A stretch of DNA of 64,000 nt from Stenotrophomonas nitritireducens (GCF_001431425.1 NZ_LDJG01000014.1:55465-119464), one strand, 5' to 3'; numbered from the stretch's first letter, positions 38,798-52,612 are shown. Notes: generated by a model not told the origin, from the sequence alone. A program made the numbers and translations.

Positions 38798-39534
38798 GCA
38801 CCTGTCTGCGCGTACTGGTGGTTGACGACGCGCGGCTGGCTCGCCGCGAAATGCGGACCTTGCTGGCGGCGATGGAGGGTGTGGAGTGCATCGGCGAGGC
38901 CGATGACGTGCCCGCCGCGCGCGAGGCCATCGCCCGCCTGCACCCGGACGTGGTGCTGCTGGACATCCAGATGCCGTCGGGCAGCGGCTTCGACGTGCTC
39001 GATGGTTTGCAGCTGCCTCCATCGGTGATCTTCACCACCGCATACGACCGATATGCCGTGCAGGCCTTCGACGCCAATGCGCTGGACTATCTACTCAAAC
39101 CGGTGGAGGCGTCGCGGCTGCATGCCGCGCTGGACAAGGCGCGCGCCAGGGTCGCGGACGTGGTTCCTGGCGCGCGCCCGGCCGGCGATCCGGCAAAGCT
39201 GGGTGCCGAGGACACCGTGTTCCTGCGCGATGGCGAGCGCTGCTGGTTCGTGGCGCTGGGCGAGATCAGCCGCATCGTGGTCGATGGCAATTACGCGCGG
39301 CTGTGGTTCCGCGGCCAGAGCGCGATGCTGTCGCGCAGCCTGTCGGCGCTGGAGGCGCGGCTGGAATCGGGGCTTTTCTTCCGTGCCAACCGCAATACAT
39401 TGGTCAATCTGCGCAAGGTGCGTGGCGTGGAGCTGTCCGTAGCCGATGGCTACGACCTCACCCTCGAGGACGGCAGCCAGGTGGAAGTGTCGCGCCGGCA
39501 GGCGCGCGAGTTGCGTGAGCGGCTGGCATTGTGA
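38794..39534 (+). CDS. LytTR-family response regulator
   Basis: A 246-residue regulator. Receiver domain with D-D at 11-12, phospho-acceptor Asp57 in V-V-L-L-D-I-Q-M-P and a Lys in L-L-K-P-V-E. The C-terminal LytTR DNA-binding domain begins near residue 145 and includes I-V-V-D-G-N-Y-A-R-L-W and F-F-R-A-N-R-N-T-L-V-N-L. It should act with the kinase just upstream. Its targets are not evident; the preceding hydrolase gene is a natural candidate because the three are contiguous. A 170-base gap without a recognised element follows. Confidence 0.93.
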   Translation: MSTCLRVLVVDDARLARREMRTLLAAMEGVECIGEADDVPAAREAIARLHPDVVLLDIQMPSGSGFDVLDGLQLPPSVIFTTAYDRYAVQAFDANALDYLLKPVEASRLHAALDKARARVADVVPGARPAGDPAKLGAEDTVFLRDGERCWFVALGEISRIVVDGNYARLWFRGQSAMLSRSLSALEARLESGLFFRANRNTLVNLRKVRGVELSVADGYDLTLEDGSQVEVSRRQARELRERLAL

Positions 39535-39704
39535 CCTCCGTAACTTCGCATGCTCGCCCTCGCGAAACGGCAAGGTCGTGAATTGCATGCCTCTCCGCAT
39601 GAGGTATTCCCGGCGCAGGACCCCGTGGAGCAGGACCTGCACCTGCGCGAATGACGGCTCGATGACGGAGAATACGTACTGCCTTTGCCCCCAGTGTCTG
39701 CCCC

Positions 39705-40259
39705 ATGTCCATCTTCCTCACGCCCTTCGCCCGCACCCGCCTGTTCCCGCGCACGCCGCGCCCGAACACGATCCGCGACTGCACGCCCGAGCAGTTCGAG
39801 CGTCATCTCAACGACCATGCGCCGCTGCAGGTGCTCGATGGCTATGCACCGTTCTGCAGGCTGCACGTGCACCGCAACTGGACGTCCACGCGCTGCCTGA
39901 CCGTGCCGGTCACCGACGCCAACCGCCACCTGCTGCGCTCGGCCTACGAGGCGCGCACGCGCGAGGAGCTGCCGGTGCTGGTGCGCTGGTTCGAAGGCGT
40001 GGAACCGCCGGTGGCCGATTACCTGGTCGTCATCCTCTACAGTCGCGAGCAGCTGGCCAAGGAGGGCTCGCCCATCGATGCCGACTGGGGCGTGGTCGGC
40101 TGCCTGTACACCGCGCAGCCGGCGGAAATCCCGATGGCGCCGATCACCATGATGCGCAACGCGCTTGGCGTGGAGGAGGGCGGCTCGGGCGTGCCCATCG
40201 ATCGCGACGCCTACCGCCGCGCGGTGGAGTTCTGGGAAGCGAACGCGAACTGGCGGTAA
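39705..40259 (+). CDS. DUF3228 family protein
   Basis: A 184-residue soluble protein recognised as DUF3228 from its overall sequence, including I-F-L-T-P-F-A-R-T-R-L-F, L-D-G-Y-A-P-F-C-R-L and the C-terminal P-M-A-P-I-T-M-M-R-N-A-L-G. No signal peptide or membrane segment. The function of this family is unknown. It faces the convergent GNAT gene with six bases between stops. Start: the ATG at 39705 is the only plausible one in frame, although no strong ribosome-binding site precedes it. Confidence 0.75.
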   Translation: MSIFLTPFARTRLFPRTPRPNTIRDCTPEQFERHLNDHAPLQVLDGYAPFCRLHVHRNWTSTRCLTVPVTDANRHLLRSAYEARTREELPVLVRWFEGVEPPVADYLVVILYSREQLAKEGSPIDADWGVVGCLYTAQPAEIPMAPITMMRNALGVEEGGSGVPIDRDAYRRAVEFWEANANWR

Positions 40260-40265
40260 GCGCGG

Positions 40266-40730
40266 TCAGCCTTCCTGCCGATAGTCGATGGCCAGGCGCA
40301 GCATGTCCCGGTGCTGGATGCCGTCCTCGATGATCGCTTCGTCGTAGTTGCGCAGGAAGAAATCGCGGTCGACCTGGAATGCGCGGAAGCCGTGCCGCTG
40401 GTAGAACGCGAGCGGGTGGCCGAAGGCGCCGGTGCCGACTTCCAGCCGCACCGCGCCTTCGCGCCGGTACGTATCGATCACGTGGGCCAGCAGCTGCGTG
40501 CCGATGCCGCGCTGCTGCCGCGCCGGATCGACGGCGATGTTCATCAGCTCATGACTGCCCTGCACGCGCGGCACCACCGCGCAGATGCCTGCAATGCTGC
40601 CGTTCTGCAGGGCAGCGAAGCAGCGCGCTGTGGACAGATAGGCGCGTACCTTGCGCTCCGAGGGATCGGCCAGCAGGAGCAGCGCCATCGGGGCGTCGGT
40701 TGGCGCTATTTCGCGGATCGTCGTGGACAT
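40266..40730 (-). CDS. GNAT-family N-acetyltransferase
   Basis: A 154-residue single-domain acetyltransferase. The acetyl-CoA pyrophosphate loop is R-Q-Q-R-G-I-G-T-Q-L near residues 71-80, preceded by the L-M-N-I-A-V-D-P strand, and motif B includes F-Y-Q-R-H-G-F near residue 113. The acceptor may be a small molecule or protein N-terminus; not predictable. It is 67 bases downstream of the esterase gene on the same strand and convergent with the DUF3228 gene. Confidence 0.88.
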   Translation of the reverse strand: MSTTIREIAPTDAPMALLLLADPSERKVRAYLSTARCFAALQNGSIAGICAVVPRVQGSHELMNIAVDPARQQRGIGTQLLAHVIDTYRREGAVRLEVGTGAFGHPLAFYQRHGFRAFQVDRDFFLRNYDEAIIEDGIQHRDMLRLAIDYRQEG

Positions 40731-40797
40731 GCGTGCGTCGTGGGTTTCCTGTCGCGGCGGATTCCGGTGGGCAGCCGAGCCGGTGTTCCGGGATGGA

Positions 40798-41619
40798 TCA
40801 GCGATCGCCGTCGCCGGGTGCCGCTGGATACATGCGCTCGATCGCCATCGCCTCCAGCGCGGTGTAGATGGTGTCGTGGCGCAGGTCCGGGCGCGGCATG
40901 GCCTGCCATTGCAGACCGGGCAGGGCGGCGCTCCGCACCGTGTCCGACAACGCCTGTGCGTGCGGGCCGATGTTGTCCTCGTCGCCCCAGGCCAGCAGTA
41001 CGCGCTCGTTCAGTGCGGGCATGCCCTGCAGGCGCCCGCTGGCGCCGCGGGTGAGCGCTGCGTCGTTCCACCACAGGCTCGGGCTGAAGGCGATCCAGGT
41101 GTCGAACAGCGTCGGCTGCTCGAACAGGGTTTCGACGATGAACAGCCCGGCCAGCGATTCGCCGATGATGCCGCGCGATTCCGTGGTGCGGTAACGGCGC
41201 TCGATCTCGGGAACCAGTTCCTCGGCGACGAAGGCGCGGAACGCGGCCGAGCCGCCGACCACCGGTGCGATGCGGCGGTCGCTGTCCACGTCCGTCGGGC
41301 CGGTCATGTCGCGGCGGCGCTGGGTGTTCTCGATGCCGACCACCAGCAGCGGCGCGATCCGGCCGGCGCGGATGCCGGCATCGACCGTGGCCGCCACATG
41401 CGGGAAATCCTCGGCGATTCCGCCATCGGGCATGTACAGCACCGGATGCGCCGGCGCCGCATCGGCGGGCGGCAGGTAGACGTTGATGGTGCGCGCTTCC
41501 TGCAGCCGCTGCGACTGGATGACGAAGCTGTCGTGTGCGGGCGTCGCCGGCTGTGCGTGGGCGGTACCGGACAGGGCCGCCATCAGCAGGGCCGCGATTG
41601 TCGGGAGCATCGGTTTCAT
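40798..41619 (-). CDS. Exported esterase of the Fes/EstD type
   Basis: A 273-residue protein with signal peptide (cleavage after A-H-A near residue 22). The putative-esterase (PF00756) fold shows V-L-Y-M-P-D-G-G, the nucleophile elbow G-I-I-G-E-S-L-A-G-L near residue 155 and I-A-F-S-P-S-L-W-W-N, typical of IroE/Fes-like siderophore esterases and related enzymes. The C-terminal D-L-R-H-D-T can supply His. The natural substrate is unknown, and no siderophore genes lie nearby. It is downstream of ahcY beyond a strong hairpin, so it probably has its own promoter. Confidence 0.83.
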   Translation of the reverse strand: MKPMLPTIAALLMAALSGTAHAQPATPAHDSFVIQSQRLQEARTINVYLPPADAAPAHPVLYMPDGGIAEDFPHVAATVDAGIRAGRIAPLLVVGIENTQRRRDMTGPTDVDSDRRIAPVVGGSAAFRAFVAEELVPEIERRYRTTESRGIIGESLAGLFIVETLFEQPTLFDTWIAFSPSLWWNDAALTRGASGRLQGMPALNERVLLAWGDEDNIGPHAQALSDTVRSAALPGLQWQAMPRPDLRHDTIYTALEAMAIERMYPAAPGDGDR

Positions 41620-41704
41620 CGTGGTCTTTGCGGACGGCGTCGGGATCGGGGCGCGCAGCGTAGCAAGAGCGCTTGGCGAACAGAAACGCCGCGCAGGAAA
41701 CGCA

Positions 41705-41726
41705 ACGGGCGCCTTGCGGCGCCCGT
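41705..41726 (-). terminator. Hairpin terminator after ahcY
   Basis: ACGGGCGCC and GGCGCCCGT form a perfect nine-base stem around four bases, 32 bases beyond the ahcY stop. On the ahcY strand it is followed by TGCGTTTCC, a weak T-stretch. Confidence 0.6.
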
Positions 41727-41757
41727 CGTGTGTTTCACGCAGTGACCGGCAGGCCGA

Positions 41758-43203
<1,446 letters not shown>

Positions 43204-43239
43204 GTAAAGCTCCGGTGTGGTGCGAGCAGGGCTCGCGTT

Positions 43240-43342
43240 CGCCGGGCGCCGTTGTTGCATGCGATGCCGTCCGAGCCTGGCCGCCGTGCCGGCCCAGCCC
43301 TTGCGGGGGACACCACACGGCGGTCGCAGCGCCCCTCGGACG
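43240..43342 (-). ncRNA. S-adenosylhomocysteine riboswitch
   Basis: Read on the minus strand the leader contains TCCGAGGGGCGCTGCGACC, then CGGCCAGGCTCGGA after a hairpin insert and CAACAACGGCGCCC near its 3' end. These are the conserved segments of the SAH riboswitch: the CCGAG and CTCGG strands make P1, and GGCGC pairs back as the pseudoknot. SAH binding turns on translation or transcription of ahcY. The ends are good to about five bases. Confidence 0.93.
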
Positions 43343-43350
43343 GGCCGGCG

Positions 43351-43378
43351 ATTATATCGCGGGCCGGCCCCGGCCCAA
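43351..43378 (-). promoter_or_regulatory. ahcY promoter
   Basis: On the minus strand TTGGGC (43373-43378), 16 bases, then a perfect TATAAT (43351-43356). RNA would start near 43345, just at the first base of the riboswitch. Confidence 0.7.
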
Positions 43379-43446
43379 CCAAAGGCAGGGGAGCCGGACG
43401 CCAGAGCTTGTTAACGTGGGCCGTTGATTCAGCCAAGAGGATTGCC

Positions 43447-45954
43447 ATGACGATGTTCGCTTCCCGCCGCGCCCGGCGGACTTCCGCGGCGCTGGTGCTG
43501 TGCGCCGGCCTGCTGCTGGCCGTGCCGCCGCTGCTGGCGGCCGCCCCGGCCGCCAACGCCCCGGCAGGCGATGCCCAGGGCTACCGCCTGCCGTCCGCGG
43601 CGCTGCAGGCGGTGGTGGACGCCCCGCGCGCGCCCAGCCTGCGCCTGTCGCCTCGGCGCGACCTGGCGGCGATGCTGCAGACCCCGCCGCTGCCGTCCAT
43701 CGCCCAGGTGGCGCAGCCGGAACTGAAGCTGGCCGGGCTGCGGATCAACCCGAAGACCTTCTCCGACAGCCGCTTCTCCTTCGGCAGCAAGCTGTGGCTG
43801 GTCTCCACCGCCGATGGCGCGCAGCGCCAGATCAGCGGCCTGCCGCAGCCGCTGTCGGTGGCCTCGCTGGCCTGGTCGCCGGACCAGAAGTACCTGGCCT
43901 TCAACCAGGTGGACCCGACCAGCGGCAGCAACGAGCTGTGGCTGGTGGACGTCGCTGCCGGCAGCGCACGCCGGGTGGCGGAGCGGCTGAACTCGGTGGT
44001 AGGCAATGGCTACGCATGGCTGCCGGGCGGCGATGCGCTGCTGGTGATGCAGCGCCCGGCCGGGCAGGGCGCCGCGCCGGTCGGCGACGGCATCCCGACC
44101 GGTCCGGCGGTGCAGCAGACCGAGGCGGGCAAGGGCGTGCGCTCGGTGCGCACCTACCAGGACCTGTTGAAGAACGAACACGACGCGCGCCTGTTCGAGT
44201 ATTACCTGCAGGCGCAGCCGGTGCGGGTGGCGATCAACGGTGAAAGCCGTCCGCTGGGCATGCCGGGCATCTACCTGGGGCTGTCGTCCTCGCCGGACGG
44301 CAACTACCTGCTCAGCCAGCGCGTGGAGCGGCCGTTCTCCTATGCGGTGCCGGTGAGCAGCTTCCCGCGCCGCATCGAGGTGCTGGACGCGCAGGGCCGC
44401 GTGGCGCACACGGTGGCGAAGCTGCCGCTGGTCGAAGGCCTGCCGACCGGCAACGACGCGGTGCCGACCGGCGTGCGTTCGATCTCCTGGCGCGCCGACG
44501 CGCCGGCCACCCTGGTCTGGGCCGAGGCGCAGGACGGCGGCGATCCGGCACGCGAGGCGGCGATCCGCGACGCGGTGCTGGTCCAGGCCGCGCCGTTCGA
44601 CCGGCCGCCGCTGACGCTGGCGCGGCTGGCGTCGCGCTATGCCGGCATCACCTGGGGCCGTGGCGATGTCGCCCTGCTCAACGAGTACTGGTGGAAGACC
44701 CGCCAGGTGCGCGAATGGAAGATCGCCCCGGACCAGCCGGAGCAGGCGCCGCAGCTGCTGTCCGAGCGTTCGGAGGACGACCGCTACGGCGACCCGGGCG
44801 CGCCGCTGCTGCAGCCCGACGACGGCGGCCGTGCACGCCTGCAGTTCACCGCCGATGGCCACGGCTTCTACCGCGTCGGTGATGGCGCCTCGCCTGAAGG
44901 CGACCGCCCGTTCCTCGACCGCATCGACCTGGACGGCGGCAAGAGCGAGCGCCTGTTCCACTCGCAGGCGCCGTACTACGAAGCGCCGGTGGCGGTGATC
45001 GATGGCGATGCGCCCCGCGTGCTGTACAGCCGCGAGTCCAACGACGAGCCATCCAACCTGTATGCGCGCGCGCTCGGCGGCGAAGCGGCACTGGTCGCGC
45101 TGACCCACAACGCGCATCCGCTGCCGCAGCTGCGCGGGGTGAAGAAGGAGCAGATCCGCTACAAGCGCAGCGATGGCGTCGAGCTCACCGCCGACCTGCT
45201 GCTGCCGCCCGGCTACGACCCGAAGAAGGACGGTCCGCGCCCGGTGCTGATGTGGGCCTACCCGGCCGAGTTCAAATCCGCCGCCGACGCCAGCCAGGTC
45301 ACCGGTTCGCCGCATCGTTTCAATGCGGTCAGCTACTGGGGACCGCAGGCGTTCCTGGCCAAGGGCTACGTGGTGCTCAACAACCCGACCATGCCGATCG
45401 TCGGCGAGGGCGATGCCGAGCCCAACGACACCTATGTGCAGCAGCTGGTGGCCAGCGCGCAGGCGGCGGTGGACGAAGTGGTGCGCCGTGGCGTGGCCGA
45501 CCGCGGGCGCATCGCCGTCGGCGGCCATTCCTATGGCGCGTTCATGACCGCCAACCTGCTCGCGCACACGCGCCTGTTCAAGGCCGGCATCGCACGCTCG
45601 GGCGCCTACAACCGCACGCTGACGCCGTTCGGTTTCCAGGCCGAGGAACGCAACTACTGGCAGGCACAGGACATCTACCTGAAGATGTCGCCGTTCAACT
45701 ACGCCGGCGACATCAAGGATGCGATCCTGTTCATCCATGGCGTGGACGACAACAACTCCGGCACCTTCCCGATGCAGAGCGAACGCATGTTCGCCGCGGT
45801 CAAGGGCCTGGGCGGCAATGCGCGGCTGGTGATGCTGCCCAACGAATCGCACGCCTACCGTGCGCGCGAATCGATCATGACCATGCTCGCCGAAAGCGAG
45901 GACTGGCTGGACCGTTGGCTGGCGGCGCCGGCGAAGGACGGCAAGCGCCGTTGA
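43447..45954 (+). CDS. S9 (prolyl oligopeptidase) family serine peptidase, exported
   Basis: An 835-residue protein with a signal peptide (about residues 1-32, ending A-A-A-P). Residues 60-560 form a beta-propeller with W-S-P-D-Q-K-Y-type repeats. The C-terminal hydrolase domain holds G-G-H-S-Y-G with Ser695, D767 or D768 in H-G-V-D-D-N, and His802 in N-E-S-H-A-Y-R. The pattern is close to the S9D glutamyl-endopeptidase-like group, known from Xanthomonads and plant chloroplasts. It should cut short peptides in the periplasm. ATG at 43447 is followed by a second ATG two codons on. The open frame continues far upstream only because it is antisense to ahcY. Confidence 0.9.
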   Translation: MTMFASRRARRTSAALVLCAGLLLAVPPLLAAAPAANAPAGDAQGYRLPSAALQAVVDAPRAPSLRLSPRRDLAAMLQTPPLPSIAQVAQPELKLAGLRINPKTFSDSRFSFGSKLWLVSTADGAQRQISGLPQPLSVASLAWSPDQKYLAFNQVDPTSGSNELWLVDVAAGSARRVAERLNSVVGNGYAWLPGGDALLVMQRPAGQGAAPVGDGIPTGPAVQQTEAGKGVRSVRTYQDLLKNEHDARLFEYYLQAQPVRVAINGESRPLGMPGIYLGLSSSPDGNYLLSQRVERPFSYAVPVSSFPRRIEVLDAQGRVAHTVAKLPLVEGLPTGNDAVPTGVRSISWRADAPATLVWAEAQDGGDPAREAAIRDAVLVQAAPFDRPPLTLARLASRYAGITWGRGDVALLNEYWWKTRQVREWKIAPDQPEQAPQLLSERSEDDRYGDPGAPLLQPDDGGRARLQFTADGHGFYRVGDGASPEGDRPFLDRIDLDGGKSERLFHSQAPYYEAPVAVIDGDAPRVLYSRESNDEPSNLYARALGGEAALVALTHNAHPLPQLRGVKKEQIRYKRSDGVELTADLLLPPGYDPKKDGPRPVLMWAYPAEFKSAADASQVTGSPHRFNAVSYWGPQAFLAKGYVVLNNPTMPIVGEGDAEPNDTYVQQLVASAQAAVDEVVRRGVADRGRIAVGGHSYGAFMTANLLAHTRLFKAGIARSGAYNRTLTPFGFQAEERNYWQAQDIYLKMSPFNYAGDIKDAILFIHGVDDNNSGTFPMQSERMFAAVKGLGGNARLVMLPNESHAYRARESIMTMLAESEDWLDRWLAAPAKDGKRR

Positions 45955-46033
45955 CCCGGCGCCGGGTGGACCTGGCCGGCAAGGCGTCAGCGGGGCAGCG
46001 CCCCGCCCTGCAGGTTGGCGCAGCGTCGGCGCT

Positions 46034-46056
46034 GTAGCGCCGGGCATCGCCCGGCG
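46034..46056. repeat. GTAG-headed REP element, single
   Basis: GTAG followed by CGCCGGGC-ATC-GCCCGGCG, a perfect eight-base stem. A second imperfect GC hairpin precedes it (about 45990-46006). Same family as the arrays at 63600 and 61381. It is in the 294-base gap between the S9 peptidase and ppc, which holds no gene. Confidence 0.75.
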
Positions 46057-46094
46057 ATGCTCCAGGGCTGCTCCCGGCAAGCCATTGCATGACC

Positions 46095-46120
46095 ACGACG
46101 GGGCGTTCGCGCCCCGTCGT
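46095..46120. terminator. UUCG-capped hairpin between S9 peptidase and ppc
   Basis: ACGACGGGGCG and CGCCCCGTCGT pair perfectly over 11 bases around TTCG, a very stable tetraloop. No strong T-run follows (CGTGTCT). It probably ends the peptidase transcript. Confidence 0.65.
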
Positions 46121-46248
46121 CGTGTCTGCGCGGACAGCGCGCGGACAACATGCAGATGCAACCATTTTCCGTATTGATGCACTGCAAAAACGCCCGGATT
46201 TTTCGGTTAGGCTTGGGGCGTTCCCGCTCTCGAGGTTCCGGTTCCTGG

Positions 46249-48957
46249 ATGAACGAGTACCGCAGCAGCGTCGTTTTCGCCACGCCCGATCTGCCCCTGC
46301 GCGACGATGTCCGTCGCCTCGGCGCGATGGTCGGCGATCTCCTTTCCGAACAGGTCTCGCCCGCATTCCTCGATGAAGTGGAAGACGTGCGCACCGCCGC
46401 GATCGCGCGCCGCGAAAGCCAGGCGCCGCTGGCCACGCTCAGCGCGCAGCTGGCCGGGCGCACGCCGCGCCAGGCCGAGGCGCTGGTGCGCGCGTTCAGC
46501 ACCTATTTCCAGGTGGTGAACATCGCCGAGCGGGTGCACCGCATCCGCCGCCGCCGCGACTACCAGCGTGCCGGCACCAAGCGCCCGCAGCCCGAAGGCC
46601 TGCAGGACGCGCTGCAGCAGCTCAAGGCACAAGGCGTGACGCTGGAAGAACTGATGCAGTGGCTGCCGCGCATCGATATCGAGCCGGTGTTCACCGCCCA
46701 TCCCACCGAGGCTGTGCGCCGCGCGCTGCTGGAAAAAGAACAGCTGATGGTGGCCAGCCTGGTGGACAACCTCGACGGCCAGCGCACGCCGGGCGAGCAG
46801 GCCGCCGACACCGCGCGCCTGCGCATGGCGCTGACCGCGTCGTGGCAGACCGCCGATTCCTCGCCGGTGCGGCCGAGCGTGGAGGACGAGCGCGAGCACG
46901 TCGGCTTCTATCTCACCCGCGTGCTGTACCGGGTGATGCCGGTGTTCTACGAATCGCTGGAACAGGCGCTGCTCGACACCTGGGGCCGCAGCCTGCCGCT
47001 GCCGCGGCTGGTGCGCTTCGGCACCTGGGTGGGGGGCGACATGGACGGCAACCCCAATGTCGATGCGGCCACCATCGCCGCCACTTTGAACGCGCAGCGC
47101 GACGCGGTGCTGGAGCTGTACCTGAAGGACCTGCTCAAGCTCGCCAGCCTGCTGAGCCAGTCCACCGAACTGGTGCCCGTGAGCGATGCGGTGCGCGCGC
47201 GGGTGGAGGAATACCGCGCGCTGCTGCCGCAGGTGCAGTCGCGCCCGCGCCACGCCGACATGCCCTATCGCCTGCTCAACGACCGCATGCGCGCGCGCCT
47301 GCAGGCCACGCTCGACGACGCGCCGGGCGCGTACGCCTCGCCGGAGGAACTGGTCGGCGACATCCAGCTGATCCTCGACAGCCTGGATGCCAACAAGGGC
47401 CGGCATGCCGGCTGGTTCTCGGTGCGCCGCCTGTTGTGGCGCGTGCGCACCTTCGGCTTCCACCTGGCGCGGCTGGACGTGCGCCAGGAGTCCAGCGTGC
47501 ATGCGCGCGCGCTGGCCGAGGTGCTGGGTGGCCAGGATGCGTTCGACGCACTGGACGGCGCGGCGCGCGCGCGGCTGTTGTCGCCCTACGCCGCAGGCGA
47601 AGCTGCGCTGCCGCGTGGCGACGACGAGAGCGGACAGCGCCTGGACAAGGTATTCGCGGCGCTGGCCGACGCGCACCGTCGCCACGGCGCCGACGCGCTG
47701 GGCAATTACATCATCTCGATGGCGCACGACCGCGGCGATGTGCTCGCGGTGCTGGCGCTGGCGCGGCGCGGCGGCCTGGTCGCCGACGGCAATGTGCCGC
47801 TGGACATCGTGCCGCTGTTCGAGACGGTGGACGACCTGCATCGCGGCACCGCGACCCTGCGCGACCTGCTCGCCGACCCGGTGTACCGCACGCACCTGGC
47901 CGCGCGCGGCGACGTGCAGATGGTGATGCTCGGCTATTCGGACAGCGGCAAGGACGGCGGCATCGCCGCCTCGCGCTGGGGCCTGCAGCAGGCGCAGGTG
48001 GAGCTGCTTGGCGTAGCCGCCGAGCACGGCGTGCGCCTGACTTTCTTCCATGGCCGCGGCGGTTCGATCAGCCGTGGCGGCACCAAGACCACGCACGCAG
48101 TGGATGCCTCGCCGCGCGGCAGCATCGACGGCCGCCTGCGCGTCACCGAGCAGGGCGAGGTGATCCATCGCAAGTACGGCATCCGCGCGCTGGCGCTGCG
48201 TTCGCTGGAACAGTCCGCCGGCGCGGTGCTGCGCGCCAGCCTGCGCCCGCGCGCGCCCGAACCGCGCGAGGCGCAGTGGACGCCGGTGATGGACATCGTC
48301 GCGGCGGAAAGCGCGCGCCGTTACCGCGCCTTCGTCGGCGACGCGCAGTTCATGGACTACTTCCGCAACGCCACGCCCATCGACGTGATCGAGCGCATGA
48401 CCCTGGGGTCGCGGCCGTCGCGCCGGCTCGGCCAGGACGCGGCGCTGTCCAACCTGCGCGCGATCCCCTGGGTGTTCGCCTGGAGCCAGGCGCGGGCGGT
48501 GATCCCGGGCTGGTTCGGCGTGGGCAGCGGCCTGCAGGCCGCCGCCGATGCCGGCAACGAGGAGCTGCTGCGCGAGATGGCGCACGACTGGCCGTTCTTC
48601 GCCACCTTCCTCGACGACATGGCGATGGTGCTGAGCAAGGGCGACATCCACATCGCCGAACAGTTCTCGCGCATGGCCGGAGTGCTGCACGAACGCTTCT
48701 TCCCGCTGATCCGCGAGGAGCTGGCGCTGACCGCGCACTGGGTCAAGCGCCTGAGCGGCCAGCAGGAACTGCTCGAGCACGATCCGCGGCTGGCGCTGTC
48801 CATCCGCCTGCGCAACCCCTACATCGACCCGATCAGCGCCCTGCAGGTGGACCTGCTGCAACGCTGGCGTGAAAGCGGCCGCGAGGACGAGGCGCTGCTG
48901 CGCGCGCTGGTGGCCTGCGTGAACGGCGTGTCGCAGGGAGTGCAGAATACGGGCTGA
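46249..48957 (+). CDS. ppc: Phosphoenolpyruvate carboxylase
   Basis: A 902-residue enzyme that adds bicarbonate to PEP to form oxaloacetate and refill the TCA cycle. Catalytic motifs are in order: V-F-T-A-H-P-T-E with His151, [22 protein letters not shown] and the Q-G-E-V-I-H segment, plus the C-terminal R-L-R-N-P-Y that ends close to the canonical tail. Length fits. ATG at 46249 starts the conserved region; upstream in-frame starts at 46150 are not supported. It probably has its own promoter in the upstream gap, but I could not fix one. Confidence 0.96.
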   Translation: MNEYRSSVVFATPDLPLRDDVRRLGAMVGDLLSEQVSPAFLDEVEDVRTAAIARRESQAPLATLSAQLAGRTPRQAEALVRAFSTYFQVVNIAERVHRIRRRRDYQRAGTKRPQPEGLQDALQQLKAQGVTLEELMQWLPRIDIEPVFTAHPTEAVRRALLEKEQLMVASLVDNLDGQRTPGEQAADTARLRMALTASWQTADSSPVRPSVEDEREHVGFYLTRVLYRVMPVFYESLEQALLDTWGRSLPLPRLVRFGTWVGGDMDGNPNVDAATIAATLNAQRDAVLELYLKDLLKLASLLSQSTELVPVSDAVRARVEEYRALLPQVQSRPRHADMPYRLLNDRMRARLQATLDDAPGAYASPEELVGDIQLILDSLDANKGRHAGWFSVRRLLWRVRTFGFHLARLDVRQESSVHARALAEVLGGQDAFDALDGAARARLLSPYAAGEAALPRGDDESGQRLDKVFAALADAHRRHGADALGNYIISMAHDRGDVLAVLALARRGGLVADGNVPLDIVPLFETVDDLHRGTATLRDLLADPVYRTHLAARGDVQMVMLGYSDSGKDGGIAASRWGLQQAQVELLGVAAEHGVRLTFFHGRGGSISRGGTKTTHAVDASPRGSIDGRLRVTEQGEVIHRKYGIRALALRSLEQSAGAVLRASLRPRAPEPREAQWTPVMDIVAAESARRYRAFVGDAQFMDYFRNATPIDVIERMTLGSRPSRRLGQDAALSNLRAIPWVFAWSQARAVIPGWFGVGSGLQAAADAGNEELLREMAHDWPFFATFLDDMAMVLSKGDIHIAEQFSRMAGVLHERFFPLIREELALTAHWVKRLSGQQELLEHDPRLALSIRLRNPYIDPISALQVDLLQRWRESGREDEALLRALVACVNGVSQGVQNTG

Positions 48958-48984
48958 CGGCGGCGTGCCGGGACGGGAACGGGG

Positions 48985-51879
<2,895 letters not shown>

Positions 51880-51909
51880 GCCGGGGCCTGCCGCCTATGA
51901 GCCGGGGCG

Positions 51910-52422
51910 TTAGCCCTGGCCCGGCGCGGAGGAGGGGGTGCTCCTGAGCAGTTCCAGGTGGCGCTGCTCCATCTCCTGCCGCAGCTGCCGGCGTATCTGC
52001 GCAGCGGCATAGCGGCGCTTCTCGTCGCCGGTCTGCGGCTGCAGCGGCGGCACCGGGGTCGGCTTGCCCTCGTCGTCCACCGCGACCATGGTGAAGAAGC
52101 AGCTGTTGGCGTGGCGCACGCTGCCCTTGCGGATGTCCTCGGCCACCACCTTGATGCCCACCTCCATCGACGAGGTGCCGGTGTAGTTCACCGAGGCCAG
52201 GAAGGTGACCAGTTCGCCCACCGCGATCGGCTGGCGGAACGTGACCTGGTCCACCGACAGGGTGACCACGTAGTTGCCGGCATAGCGGCTGGCGCAGGCA
52301 TAGGCGACCTGGTCGAGCAGGCGCAGCACCGCGCCGCCGTGCACCTTGCCGGAAAAATTGGCCATTTCCGGCGACATCAGCACGGTCATCGACAACTGGT
52401 GGGGCGTGGGCGTGATGGACAT
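51910..52422 (-). CDS. Acyl-CoA thioesterase, YciA-like hot-dog fold
   Basis: A 170-residue hot-dog-fold protein. It has M-S-P-E-M-A-N-F-S-G-K-V-H-G-G-A-V-L-R-L-L-D (catalytic Asp, CoA-binding HGG), V-D-Q-V-T-F-R-Q-P-I and V-R-H-A-N-S-C-F-F-T-M-V, the pattern of bacterial acyl-CoA hydrolases of the YciA/BFIT group. It frees fatty acids and CoA from acyl-CoA thioesters in the cytoplasm. A Gln/Arg-rich tail of about 40 residues ends it. No clear operon partner: metK is 243 bases upstream on the same strand, past a terminator and a REP pair. Confidence 0.9.
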   Translation of the reverse strand: MSITPTPHQLSMTVLMSPEMANFSGKVHGGAVLRLLDQVAYACASRYAGNYVVTLSVDQVTFRQPIAVGELVTFLASVNYTGTSSMEVGIKVVAEDIRKGSVRHANSCFFTMVAVDDEGKPTPVPPLQPQTGDEKRRYAAAQIRRQLRQEMEQRHLELLRSTPSSAPGQG

Positions 52423-52509
52423 GGCGGCTGCCGCGGTGAAGGGAGCCGCAGGCTACCCCAGCGTCGTGGAAGGCGGTAGCCGGAGATGTCTGGATTCGTG
52501 CGCTGCTGC

Positions 52510-52576
52510 GTAGCGTCCGGCGGTGCCCGGCGGGGCTTTGCCGGTAATGCCCCAGTGGGGCGTTGCCCCGCTCTAC
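52510..52576. repeat. REP pair (BIME-like), inverted relative to the terminal array
   Basis: A GTAG-headed palindrome (52510-52532, imperfect arms around GGT) faces a second one whose CTAC end is at 52573-52576 (AGCGGGGC with GCCCC around AAC). The two modules are those of the 83-base unit at 63600-64000, but arranged the other way round. It sits between the thioesterase and metK. Confidence 0.7.
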
Positions 52577-52612
52577 CGGAGGCGAATGCGGGAAGCCGGC
52601 GCGGGCGCAAAC

